In this document: piece by piece, positions 1 through 6,889 of the stretch | Layout of the letters: each line of letters begins with the position of its first letter | Numbering within the stretch: position 1 is the stretch's first letter | Assembly: GCA_002369495.1 (NCBI GenBank) | Contig: DFFD01000072.1 | Location: 15,758-27,278, forward strand | Direction: 5' to 3' | DNA: 11,521 bases | Origin: Lachnospiraceae bacterium UBA3785 | Lineage (GTDB): Bacteria > Bacillota > Clostridia > Lachnospirales > Lachnospiraceae | Translations under genes and position numbers: made by a program | The notes under the pieces: model-generated | Databases searched by the model: none | Seen by the model: only the letters and a program-made list of their open reading frames with translations | What the model was told of the DNA's origin: nothing

Positions 1-561
1 AACTCCGAGGGCAAGAAGATGGGCAAGACCGCCTCGGGCGCCGTCTGGCTCGATCCGAAGAAGACCACGCCGTACGAGTTCTACCAGTACTGGCGCAACG
101 TCGGGGACGCGGACGTCCTCAAGTGCATCCGCATGCTGACCTTCCTCCCGCTCGAGGAGATCGATGCGATGGACAAGTGGGAAGGCGCCGAGCTCAACAA
201 GGCCAAGGAGATCCTCGCCTACGAGCTGACCGCCCTCGTCCACGGCAAGGAGGAGGCCGAGAAGGCCCAGGCTGCCGCGAGAGCCCTTTTCGCCGGCGGC
301 GCGGATGCGGAGATCCCGACCACCGTGCTCCACGATGAGGATTTCGAGGGCGATGAGATCGGCGTCATCAAGGCGCTGGTTATGGCCGGCCTCTGCGGCT
401 CGAACGGCGAAGCCCGCCGCGCGATCCAGCAGAACGGCGTCAGCATCGGCGACACAAAGGTGACCGATGTCTTCGCTAAGATCAAAAAGGATGAGATCGC
501 GAAGGGAGACACGGTGCTCCGCCGCGGCAAGAAGAATTTCAGAAAGCTGGTTGTGGAATAA
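1..561 (+). CDS. tyrS: Tyrosyl-tRNA synthetase, C-terminal part (5' truncated by window)
   Basis: Class I aminoacyl-tRNA synthetase that charges tRNA-Tyr in the cytoplasm. The frame is open from base 1, so only the last 186 residues are present; the family is usually about 400-420 residues long. The fragment opens with KMGKT (visible residues 6-10), the TyrRS version of the KMSKS loop that stabilises the adenylate transition state, followed by the typical GAVWLDP and the FYQYWRNVGDADV helix of the anticodon-binding region. Residues from about 118 to the end form an S4-type RNA-binding domain (GEARRAIQQNGVSI), standard for bacterial TyrRS. The HIGH motif and Rossmann half lie upstream of the window. 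It ends with TAA and is followed by a GC-rich hairpin, so it probably ends its own transcript. Nothing in the visible part looks degraded. Confidence 0.95.
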   Translation, partial: NSEGKKMGKTASGAVWLDPKKTTPYEFYQYWRNVGDADVLKCIRMLTFLPLEEIDAMDKWEGAELNKAKEILAYELTALVHGKEEAEKAQAAARALFAGGADAEIPTTVLHDEDFEGDEIGVIKALVMAGLCGSNGEARRAIQQNGVSIGDTKVTDVFAKIKKDEIAKGDTVLRRGKKNFRKLVVE

Positions 562-581
562 ACCGGCGGAAGTGTTTTACG

Positions 582-601
582 GCGGGGCCTTCGGGCCCCG
601 C
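582..601 (+). terminator. GC-rich stem-loop with UUCG tetraloop after tyrS
   Basis: A perfect 8-bp inverted repeat, GCGGGGCC (582-589) and GGCCCCGC (594-601), encloses a TTCG loop closed by a C-G pair, which is the extra-stable cUUCGg tetraloop. It sits 20 bases after the tyrS stop and about 20 bases before the next start codon. There is no T-run after the 3' arm on either strand, but TTTT (575-578) before and AAAAA (602-606) after could extend the stem. I read it as a terminator or transcript-end-protecting hairpin between tyrS and the aminotransferase operon; without a U-tract, terminator function is only moderately supported. Confidence 0.5.
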
Positions 602-621
602 AAAAAGGAAGAGGTATTGCT

Positions 622-1815
622 ATGATTTCCGAAAAAATGAAAGGTTACGTGAAGAACAGCTCCGCGATCCGCGCGATGTTCGAGGAAGGCAAGAAGATGG
701 CCGCCATCTACGGCAGGGACCATGTCTATGATTTCAGCCTCGGCAACCCGAACGTTGCGGCCCCGGACGAGGTTAAGCAGGCGATCATCGACGTCGTCAC
801 GAATGAGGATCCGGTCCTCGTTCACGGCTACATGAACAACTCCGGCTACGAGGATGTCCGCGAGACGATCGCAGAGCATTTAAACGGGCTCTACGGCACA
901 AAGTATGCCGCGGGGAACCTCCTTATGACCGTTGGCGCGGCGGGCGGGATGAATGTATTTTTCAAGACGATCCTGAACCCGGGCGACGAGGTCGTGACCT
1001 TCACGCCTTATTTCGGAGAGTACCGCTCCTACACGGCAAACTACGACGGAAAGCTCATCGAGGTTCCGTGCGATCCGGTCACCTTTGAGCCGGATGTCAA
1101 AGCTCTCGAAGCCGCCCTCACCCCGCTCACGAAGATCGTGATCGTGAACTCCCCGAACAACCCGACGGGCGCGGTCTACTCGAAGGAGTGCCTTGAGGCC
1201 CTCGCTGCCGTGCTCGAGAAGAAGGAGAAGGAGTTCGGCACCTCAATCTACCTCTTCTCCGACGAGCCCTACAGGGAGATCGTCTTCGGGGATACCGAGG
1301 TTCCGTGGATCCCGTCGATCTACCAAAATACGGTCGTCGGCTACTCCTACTCGAAGTCTCTCTCTCTTCCGGGCGAGCGCATCGGCTTCCTCGTCATGCC
1401 GTCGGAGATCGACGATTTCGCCGATGTGACGGCAGCGGCCAATACCGCGAACCGTATCCTCGGCTTCGTCAACGCCCCGTCCCTCATGCAGAGAGTCGCG
1501 GCAAAGTGCGTGAACGCGAAGACCGACGTCGCCTACTACGCGAAGAACCGTCAGATGCTCACCGAGGGGCTTAAGGCTGCAGGCTACACATTTGTCGAGC
1601 CGCAGGGCGCCTTCTACCTCTGGCTGAAATCTCCGGAACCGGATGAGAAGGCCTTCGTCGCGAAAGCGAAGGAGAGGCAGATCCTGATTGTCCCGGGTTC
1701 CTCCTTCGGCTGCGCCGGCTGGGTCCGCATCGCTTACTGTGTTTCGAACGAGACCGTCAAAAATGCCCTTCCGGGCTTTATGGAGATCGCAAAAGAGTAT
1801 GGGCTGGGAGAATAA
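622..1815 (+). CDS. Class I PLP-dependent aminotransferase (aspartate-aminotransferase-like)
   Basis: Fold-type I aminotransferase of 397 residues, expected to move an amino group between an amino acid and a 2-oxo acid using pyridoxal phosphate in the cytosol. Visible signatures are NSPNNPTG (residues 176-183, with the Asn that contacts the cofactor ring), SDEPYRE (D214 to bind the pyridine nitrogen, Y217), and SYSKSLSLPGERIGF with K245 as the Schiff-base lysine and the phosphate-binding Arg. The C-terminal GWVRIAYC supplies the Arg expected to bind the substrate carboxylate. Start ATG 622 is preceded by GGAAGAGG at 607-614 with a 7-base spacer. Length is normal for the family. The stop overlaps the start of the HisC-like gene, so the two are cotranscribed and probably translationally coupled. 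Substrate (Asp, aromatic or other) cannot be decided from sequence, so no symbol is given. Confidence 0.9.
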   Translation: MISEKMKGYVKNSSAIRAMFEEGKKMAAIYGRDHVYDFSLGNPNVAAPDEVKQAIIDVVTNEDPVLVHGYMNNSGYEDVRETIAEHLNGLYGTKYAAGNLLMTVGAAGGMNVFFKTILNPGDEVVTFTPYFGEYRSYTANYDGKLIEVPCDPVTFEPDVKALEAALTPLTKIVIVNSPNNPTGAVYSKECLEALAAVLEKKEKEFGTSIYLFSDEPYREIVFGDTEVPWIPSIYQNTVVGYSYSKSLSLPGERIGFLVMPSEIDDFADVTAAANTANRILGFVNAPSLMQRVAAKCVNAKTDVAYYAKNRQMLTEGLKAAGYTFVEPQGAFYLWLKSPEPDEKAFVAKAKERQILIVPGSSFGCAGWVRIAYCVSNETVKNALPGFMEIAKEYGLGE

Positions 1816-2851
1816 TGTCCGAAAAGTTGTCCCCTACACACCCGGCGAGCAGCCGCGCGTAAAGGACATCGTCAAATTGAACACAAATGAAAACCCCTAT
1901 CCGCCCTCGCCCCGGGTTGCGGAGGCTCTGAAGGAGCTCTCCGTGAACGACCTCCGGCTCTACCCGGACCCGAAGGCGGAGGCGCTGGTGTCCGCGGTCG
2001 CGAGAGCCTACGGGCTTAAGGAGAGTGAGGTCTTCGTCGGGGTCGGCTCCGACGATGTGCTTGCGATGCTCTTTATGACATTTTTCAACAGCGAGGAGAA
2101 AGTCATTTTCCCGGACATCACCTACAGCTTCTACGACGTCTGGGCGGAGATGCTGCGGATCCCCTATGAGACGATTCCGCTCGATGAGCATTTTAAGATC
2201 GTGCCGGGGGACTATAAGCGGCCGAACGGCGGCATCGTGTTCCCGAACCCGAACGCGCCGACCGGAGCGCTCCTGCCGCTTTCCGCGGTGGAGGAGATCG
2301 TTGCGGCGAACCCGGATTCGGTCGTGATCGTCGACGAGGCCTACATCGATTTCGGCGGGGTCTCGGCGCTGCCGCTCATCCGGAAATACGACAACCTGGT
2401 GATCGCGCAGACCTTCTCGAAGTCGAGGAGCATGGCAGGCCTCAGGGTCGGTTTCGCGATGGGAAATGAAAAACTCATCAAATATCTGAATGATGTGAAA
2501 TACAGCTTCAACTCCTACACTATGAACCGGCCGGCGCTCATCCTGGGCGCGGCGGAGGTCTCGGATCGGGAGCATTTCCGTGAGAACTGCGCGAAGATCA
2601 TGAGGACGCGGGCGGAGAGCGAGAGGCGGTTCCGCGAGCTTGGGTTTGTGTTCGAGCCGTCGAGCGCGAATTTCATTTTCGTCTCGCACCCGCGCGTGCC
2701 GGCGAAGGTGATCTTCGATTATCTCAGGGAGAAGCGTATCTTTGTCCGCTGGTTCGACAAGCCGAGGATCAGCAATTACCTGCGCGTCACGGTCGGTACC
2801 GACGCGGAGATGGACAGACTGTTTGCGGCTTTGAAGGAGGTTGTCGGATGA
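1799..2851 (+). CDS. hisC: Histidinol-phosphate aminotransferase (HisC-like)
   Basis: PLP enzyme of 350 residues, expected to convert imidazole-acetol phosphate and glutamate to histidinol phosphate and 2-oxoglutarate in histidine synthesis. It shows the HisC N-terminus (VPYTPGEQPRVKDIVKLNTNENPYPPSP), NPNAPTG at 150-156, VDEAYIDF with D179 and Y182, and TFSKSRSMAGLRVGF with K208 as the PLP lysine; the C-terminal NYLRVTVGT carries the substrate-binding Arg. I chose ATG 1799 because MxWExNVRKVVPYxPGE is the usual family start; the open frame runs further upstream to 1688 but only inside the preceding gene. It overlaps that gene by 17 bp with only a weak Shine-Dalgarno (GGAG at 1782-1785), suggesting translational coupling. 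No other his genes are in the window, so a broader role with aromatic amino acids is possible; the enzyme class is firm, the pathway less so. Confidence 0.88.
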   Translation: MGWENNVRKVVPYTPGEQPRVKDIVKLNTNENPYPPSPRVAEALKELSVNDLRLYPDPKAEALVSAVARAYGLKESEVFVGVGSDDVLAMLFMTFFNSEEKVIFPDITYSFYDVWAEMLRIPYETIPLDEHFKIVPGDYKRPNGGIVFPNPNAPTGALLPLSAVEEIVAANPDSVVIVDEAYIDFGGVSALPLIRKYDNLVIAQTFSKSRSMAGLRVGFAMGNEKLIKYLNDVKYSFNSYTMNRPALILGAAEVSDREHFRENCAKIMRTRAESERRFRELGFVFEPSSANFIFVSHPRVPAKVIFDYLREKRIFVRWFDKPRISNYLRVTVGTDAEMDRLFAALKEVVG

Positions 2852-3336
2852 CCGTAGTTGTTGACTGGGTGCAGGCGCACCTCGGCTTTCTGCCGCCGCA
2901 GATGCTGGTGGTGATCGTCTCGATGCTCCCGCTCATTGAGCTTCGCGGCGGCATTCCGCTCGCGCGGCTCCTCATGCTGCCGCTCTCCCAGGCGATCCTC
3001 TTCTCGGCGATCGGCAATATCATCCCGATCCCGTTCATCCTGCTCTTCATCAACAAGATCTTTGACTGGCTCCGGCCGACGAAAGCCTTCGGCTGGCTGG
3101 TGGAGAAGCTGGAGAGGCGGGCGCTCTCAAAGTCGGAGGGGATTCAGAAGGCCGAGTTCTGGGGGCTGGCGCTCTTTGTCGGGATCCCGCTGCCGGGCAC
3201 CGGCGGCTGGACCGGATCGCTCGCCGCGTCCCTGCTCAAGATCGATATCAAAAAGGCATCCCTGGCGATCCTTCTCGGGATCGCGATCGCCTCGACGATC
3301 ATGTCGCTGATCTCCTACGGAGTGTTTGCCATGTGA
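2848..3336 (+). CDS. Small multidrug export-type integral membrane protein (COG2426)
   Basis: Small inner-membrane protein of 162 residues matching the Sm_multidrug_ex family (PF06695/COG2426). About four hydrophobic segments are visible: roughly residues 13-35 ending in the family signature LPLIELRGGIPLA, 45-67 (FSAIGNIIPIPFILLFI), 103-125 with the re-entrant-looking LFVGIPLPGTGGWTGSLAA, and 134-158. The soluble loop between the second and third segments is basic. Despite the family name, drug export has not been broadly demonstrated for these proteins, so the substrate is unknown. ATG 2848 overlaps the hisC stop in an ATGA junction and has AAGGAGG at 2834-2840, 7 bases upstream, so this is the third gene of the aminotransferase operon. 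A strong intrinsic terminator follows the TGA stop. Confidence 0.85.
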   Translation: MTVVVDWVQAHLGFLPPQMLVVIVSMLPLIELRGGIPLARLLMLPLSQAILFSAIGNIIPIPFILLFINKIFDWLRPTKAFGWLVEKLERRALSKSEGIQKAEFWGLALFVGIPLPGTGGWTGSLAASLLKIDIKKASLAILLGIAIASTIMSLISYGVFAM

Positions 3337-3345
3337 TTTTTCTAC

Positions 3346-3378
3346 AAAAGACTGCCGCATTTTTGTGGCGGTCTTTTT
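3346..3378 (+). terminator. Rho-independent terminator after the aminotransferase operon
   Basis: A 13-bp stem pairs AAAAGACTGCCGC (3346-3358) with GTGGCGGTCTTTT (3365-3377), with two G-U wobbles, around a six-base loop (3359-3364). A TTTTT run at the 3' end (3374-3378) gives the classic intrinsic terminator form. It begins 10 bases after the stop of the COG2426 membrane gene and separates that operon from the alpha/beta hydrolase gene. Confidence 0.9.
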
Positions 3379-3394
3379 CATTATGCGGTATAAT
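3366..3394 (+). promoter_or_regulatory. Probable sigma-A-type promoter for the hydrolase/DUF853 unit
   Basis: A perfect consensus -10 hexamer TATAAT lies at 3389-3394 in an AT-rich patch that stands out from the GC-rich surroundings. At a 17-base spacing the -35 position falls on TGGCGG (3366-3371), a poor match inside the 3' arm of the preceding terminator; TTGTGG (3363-3368) is a better match but 20 bases away. Transcription would start near 3401, leaving a leader of about 24 bases with AGGGAGG at 3409-3415 before ATG 3425. The -10 is seen directly; the -35 assignment is inference. Confidence 0.6.
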
Positions 3395-3424
3395 AAACTA
3401 TATATACCAGGGAGGCGGAAGGTT

Positions 3425-4387
3425 ATGGACAGAAAAAAGGCACTGACATTGTTAAAATGGGTCGTCGGAATCGACCTTGCCGCAGCGGCAGGACTCTACG
3501 GGGTGGCCTATAAGATGTTTAAGGGATTCCTGCTCCGCAAGGAGGATATCTACGAGGACGACATGCCTGCGGACCGGAGCTATACCGGGCCGGATTACCA
3601 CAGGGCCTACCTCGACGGGATCCGGCGGAACCAGGCGATCAGGGGCGAGGACGTCTCCATCACGTCGGACGACGGGCTCGAGCTCGTCGGCACCTGGTAC
3701 CCCGCGGAAAATGCAGTGCGCACCGTCATCCTGGCTCACGGCTACCACAGCTCCTGGCAGAAGGATTTCGGCGGGATGGCGCCCTGGTACCATGAGAACG
3801 GCGCGAACCTGCTCATGATCGAGGAGCGCGCCCACAGGCGGAGCGAAGGCCGCTGGATCACGATGGGCATCCGGGAGAGCGAGGACATCGTCCGCTGGGC
3901 TGAGTTCCTGAACCGCACATACGGGGATCAGCTGCCGCTCTATTTCCACGGGGTTTCGATGGGCGCGGCGACCGTCCTGATGGCCCAGGGGCAGATCCTG
4001 CCGCCGAACACGGCCGGCATCATCGCCGACTGCGGGTTCACCTCGCCGTGGGACATCGCGTACAGCGTGGTGAAGCAGAGCATGGGCATCCTGGCAAAAC
4101 CGCTGCTTTTCAGGGCCAATCTCTTCGCGAAGTCGATCGTCGGGATCGACCTTAAGGAGAAGAACACCGAAAAGATCCTCGCGCACGCGAAGATCCCGAC
4201 GCTGTTTATCCACGGCACCGGGGACACTTTCGTCCCCTGCGACATGACCGTGAAGAATTACAGCGCGGCCGCCTGCGAGAAACGGCTGATCCTTGTCCCG
4301 GACGCGCCGCACGCGATGAGCTGGTATTACGATACCGAACGCTATAAGAAGGCAGTGGAAGAGTTTTTTGAGGAGCACGATGCTTAA
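3425..4387 (+). CDS. Membrane-anchored alpha/beta hydrolase (YqkD/S33-like, COG1073)
   Basis: Putative serine hydrolase of 320 residues; substrate unknown. Residues about 8-30 form one hydrophobic segment after a basic start (MDRKKA), likely an uncleaved membrane anchor. The hydrolase domain follows: oxyanion region LAHGYHSSW (H105-G106), nucleophile elbow HGVSMG with S178, acid HGTGDTFVP with D267, and DAPHAMS with H296, so the catalytic triad is complete. The block EERAHRRSEGRWITMG corresponds to the family's RAHGxSEGxxIxxG block, with Arg in place of the usual Gly after His. I chose ATG 3425 because it has AGGGAGG at 3409-3415, sits 31 bases after a consensus -10 and begins with the signal-anchor pattern; the frame stays open upstream to 3326 but would read through the terminator. 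The DUF853 gene follows after 18 bases, so the two are likely cotranscribed. Confidence 0.85.
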   Translation: MDRKKALTLLKWVVGIDLAAAAGLYGVAYKMFKGFLLRKEDIYEDDMPADRSYTGPDYHRAYLDGIRRNQAIRGEDVSITSDDGLELVGTWYPAENAVRTVILAHGYHSSWQKDFGGMAPWYHENGANLLMIEERAHRRSEGRWITMGIRESEDIVRWAEFLNRTYGDQLPLYFHGVSMGAATVLMAQGQILPPNTAGIIADCGFTSPWDIAYSVVKQSMGILAKPLLFRANLFAKSIVGIDLKEKNTEKILAHAKIPTLFIHGTGDTFVPCDMTVKNYSAAACEKRLILVPDAPHAMSWYYDTERYKKAVEEFFEEHDA

Positions 4388-4405
4388 TATATAAAGGAGA
4401 TCGCT

Positions 4406-6121
4406 ATGTTTACAGACAATAAGGTATGGATCGCTTCAAATGATGACAGCCGCTTCTATCTTCTCCCGAGGATGACAAACCGCCACGGGATCATCTCCGG
4501 CGCGACCGGCACCGGCAAGACGATCACGCTGAAGGTGCTGGCGGAGGCATTTTCCGAAGCCGGCGTCCCGGTCTTCGTCTCCGACGTCAAGGGCGACCTG
4601 TCCGGCATGGGCGCGCCGGGCGTCGACTCAGAGGGCATGCAGAAGCGTATCGAGCGCTTCGGACTTGCGGAGGAAGGCTTTGCCTACCGCGCATTTCCGA
4701 CCAGGTTCTGGGACGTCTACGGAGAGAAAGGTGTTCCGGTCCGCGCGACCGTGATGGAGATGGGACCGCTGCTCATTTCCCGTATTCTGGGCCTCAACGA
4801 GACGCAGGAGGGCGTCATGAGCATCGTGTTCCGCGTCGCGGACGATGAGGGTATGATGCTCCTCGATTTCAAGGATCTCCGCGCGATGGTCCAGTACGTC
4901 GGCGAAAATGCCTCCGTCTACCGCCTGCGCTACGGCAACATCTCCGCCGCCACGGTCGGCGCGATCCAGAGAGCGCTCTTAAAGCTCGAGGACCAGGGAG
5001 CCGAACTCTTCTTCGGCGAGCCCGCGCTCGACATCTACGACTGGATGCAGGGCGATGCGGAAGGCCGCGGCTATATCAACGTCATGAACTGCGAGAAGCT
5101 GTACCTGCAGCCGGCGCTCTACGGCGCGTTCATGCTCTTCATGCTCTCCGAGATCTTCGAGAACCTGCCGGAGGCCGGCGATCTCGAAAAACCGAAGATG
5201 GTGCTGTTCTTCGACGAGGCGCATCTCATTTTCAAGGATGCCTCGAAAGCCCTCCTCGACAAGGTCGAGCAGGTCATCCGCCTCATCCGCTCGAAGGGCG
5301 TCGGCGTCTTCTTCGTCTCCCAGAACCCGGCGGACATCCCGGACAGCATCCTGGGCCAGCTCGGCAACCGCATCCAGCACGCGCTGCGCGCCTACACCGT
5401 GAAGGACCTGCGCGCCGTTAAGACCGCGGCCGAGACCTTCCGCGAGAATCCGGAGATCGACACGATCAAGGCGATCCAGCAGCTCGGGACCGGCGAAGCG
5501 CTCGTCCAGTTCCTCGATGAGCAGGGCATCCCGATGATGGTGCAGCAGGCGAAGATCCTGCCGCCCGAGAGCCTCATGGGCCCGATTGAGCAGACCGAGA
5601 TGATGGCGATCATCAGCGGCGACGAGATGTGTGACAAGTACATCGACCCGGTCGACCGCGAGTCCGCCTACGAGATCCTGAACGCGACCGCGATGGCGGC
5701 GGAGGCTGCCGAGGCGGAGCGTCTGGCGGAGATCGAGGCCGAGAAGGCGAGAAAGGCCGAGGAGAAGGAAGCGGCAGAGCTTGCGCGCCTCGAAGCCCAG
5801 AAGAAGCGCGAGGAGCAGCAGGCTGCCCTGGCGGAGGCCCGCCTTGAAGCCCAGAAGAAACGCGAGGAAGAACGGGAGGCGGCAGCCGCGGCGAGAGCTG
5901 AGGCGGCAGCCAAACGTGAGGCTGAGAGGGAGGAAGCGGCCAGGCTCCGGGCTGAGATTGCCGCGAAGAAGGAGAAGGAGCGCCAGGAGGAACTCGCCCG
6001 TAAGGAGAAGGAGAAGAAGAACAAGATCCTCACCTCCATCGCGACGTCCGGCGCAAGGACATTCACGACGACGATCGCGAGATCCTTTGCGCGCGGCCTC
6101 TTAGGCTCAATCAAGAAATAA
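4406..6121 (+). CDS. HerA-like P-loop ATPase, DUF853 family (YjgR-like)
   Basis: Predicted ATPase of 571 residues in the bacterial HerA/FtsK superfamily branch named DUF853 (PF05872; E. coli YjgR is a relative). Its biological role is not established; relatives act as DNA-translocating motors. Walker A is GATGTGKT at residues 32-39 (K38), followed by the family motif [10 protein letters not shown], and Walker B is VLFFDEAH (D270, E271). [11 protein letters not shown] and [12 protein letters not shown] match the sensor and arginine-containing region conserved in DUF853. Residues about 430-545 form a very long Ala/Glu/Lys/Arg-rich helix with repeated LEAQKKREE units, probably a coiled coil or single alpha-helix; the basic, Gly-containing tail [18 protein letters not shown] resembles the conserved C-terminus of the family. 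The helical tail makes it longer than YjgR (about 500). AAAGGAG at 4393-4399 sets start ATG 4406. The gene follows the hydrolase by 18 bases. Confidence 0.88.
   Translation: MFTDNKVWIASNDDSRFYLLPRMTNRHGIISGATGTGKTITLKVLAEAFSEAGVPVFVSDVKGDLSGMGAPGVDSEGMQKRIERFGLAEEGFAYRAFPTRFWDVYGEKGVPVRATVMEMGPLLISRILGLNETQEGVMSIVFRVADDEGMMLLDFKDLRAMVQYVGENASVYRLRYGNISAATVGAIQRALLKLEDQGAELFFGEPALDIYDWMQGDAEGRGYINVMNCEKLYLQPALYGAFMLFMLSEIFENLPEAGDLEKPKMVLFFDEAHLIFKDASKALLDKVEQVIRLIRSKGVGVFFVSQNPADIPDSILGQLGNRIQHALRAYTVKDLRAVKTAAETFRENPEIDTIKAIQQLGTGEALVQFLDEQGIPMMVQQAKILPPESLMGPIEQTEMMAIISGDEMCDKYIDPVDRESAYEILNATAMAAEAAEAERLAEIEAEKARKAEEKEAAELARLEAQKKREEQQAALAEARLEAQKKREEEREAAAAARAEAAAKREAEREEAARLRAEIAAKKEKERQEELARKEKEKKNKILTSIATSGARTFTTTIARSFARGLLGSIKK
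5786..5868 (+). repeat. Imperfect direct repeat inside the DUF853 helical tail
   Basis: Two 29-base copies, 5786-5814 and 5840-5868, differ at two synonymous positions and lie 54 bases (18 codons) apart, in frame. Both encode [10 protein letters not shown]. They lie in a wider run of Ala/Glu/Lys/Arg codons, so the tail probably grew by internal duplication and may vary in length between strains. Confidence 0.75.
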
Positions 6122-6124
6122 GAC

Positions 6125-6167
6125 GCAGCGGTTCAGCATCCCGAATGAGGAGGTGCTGAACCGCTGC
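6125..6167 (+). other. Long perfect stem-loop between the DUF853 gene and uppS
   Basis: A perfect 14-bp inverted repeat, GCAGCGGTTCAGCA (6125-6138) and TGCTGAACCGCTGC (6154-6167), encloses a 15-base loop, occupying most of the 63-base gap. No T-run follows on the + strand, and no oppositely oriented gene needs a terminator here. It could be a U-tract-independent terminator, an RNA processing or stability hairpin that sets the ratio of upstream and downstream messages, or a protein-binding palindrome. The uppS ribosome binding site (AAGGAG, 6174-6179) lies outside the stem, so direct masking is unlikely. Confidence 0.7.
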
Positions 6168-6184
6168 CTTAAGAAGGAGAAACT

Positions 6185-6889
6185 ATGGCGGACAACAAAG
6201 TGACCCATCTCGGCGTCATCATGGACGGCAACCGCCGCTGGGCCAGGCAGCACATGCTGGCTTCGGTCATGCGCGGGCACGAGAAGGGTCTTGACACATT
6301 TATGAATATCTGCACCTGGTGCCAGGATGAGAACATACCGTATCTTTCCGTGTATGCATTTTCCACAGAAAACTGGGAAAGAAGCGCTGAGGAGGTCTCC
6401 TCGCTCTTCAAACTGATGGAGAAGTTCTTCACGGACGAGATCGACACCTGCCTTCAGCGCGGGATCCGCATCCGGTGCGTCGGCGACCTTACGCGCCTTG
6501 ACCCGGACGCGCGGGAGACCGTGCGGAAGGCCGAGGAGATGACGGCCGGCTGCCGGGACCTTACCGTGCTGATCGCCCTGTCCTACGGCGGGCGGGACGA
6601 GATCGTGCGCGCGGTCAGGCGCTACGCGGAGGCGCTTCTTTCGGAAAATGAAAACCTCGCCGACCTCACGGAAGCGCGTCTCGCCTCCTACCTCGACACC
6701 GCGGGCGTCCCGGATATCGACCTTGTGATCCGGACCGGCGGCAACCAGCGGCTGTCCAACTTCTTCCCCTGGCAGACCACCTACTCGGAGATCTGGTTTA
6801 CGGATACGCTCTGGCCGGATTTCACGAAGGAGGAGCTGAAGAAGATTCTGAACTATTACGAGCAGATTAAGATCAATAAGGGGAAGTAA
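6185..6889 (+). CDS. uppS: cis-Prenyltransferase, undecaprenyl diphosphate synthase family
   Basis: Soluble or peripheral enzyme of 234 residues that adds isopentenyl diphosphate in Z configuration to an allylic primer, typically giving the C55 carrier used for peptidoglycan and other wall polymers. All main motifs are present: HLGVIMDGNRRWA with D14 and N16 (D14 matches the Mg/diphosphate-binding Asp26 of the E. coli enzyme), RGHEKG with H32, YAFSTENWERS (59-66), LSYGGRDEI, IRTGGNQRLSNFFPWQ (R183, R189) and YSEIWFTDTLWPDF with E202 matching E. coli Glu213. The usual RTSGE motif reads RTGGN: Asn187 replaces the Glu seen in most homologues. AAGGAG at 6174-6179 fixes ATG 6185. The stop abuts the trans-polyprenyl synthase start. 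It is not in the common frr-uppS-cdsA-dxr neighbourhood, so it may be a second, specialised paralogue; product chain length is not certain. Confidence 0.92.
   Translation: MADNKVTHLGVIMDGNRRWARQHMLASVMRGHEKGLDTFMNICTWCQDENIPYLSVYAFSTENWERSAEEVSSLFKLMEKFFTDEIDTCLQRGIRIRCVGDLTRLDPDARETVRKAEEMTAGCRDLTVLIALSYGGRDEIVRAVRRYAEALLSENENLADLTEARLASYLDTAGVPDIDLVIRTGGNQRLSNFFPWQTTYSEIWFTDTLWPDFTKEELKKILNYYEQIKINKGK

Noticed and set aside
1815..1862. TAATG overlap at the end of the first aminotransferase gene, suggesting a coupled start
   Set aside because: The ATG at 1815 opens a different frame that stops after 15 codons; the HisC frame has its start at 1799.
1778..2689. Long minus-strand open frame across hisC, and similar ones at 3452-4378, 8442-9281, 9346-10245 and 10788-11486
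   Set aside because: All are antisense shadows of well-supported genes, with no recognisable motifs; long antisense frames are common at this GC content.
3326..3424. Upstream extension of the hydrolase frame to 3326
   Set aside because: It would read through the terminator and promoter and has no ribosome site; ATG 3425 has AGGGAGG and a normal signal-anchor start.
4368..4395. TTGAGG with TATAAA 16 bases downstream, a possible promoter before the DUF853 gene
   Set aside because: Transcription would start after the AAAGGAG ribosome site (4393-4399), so the message would lose it; cotranscription with the hydrolase is more likely.
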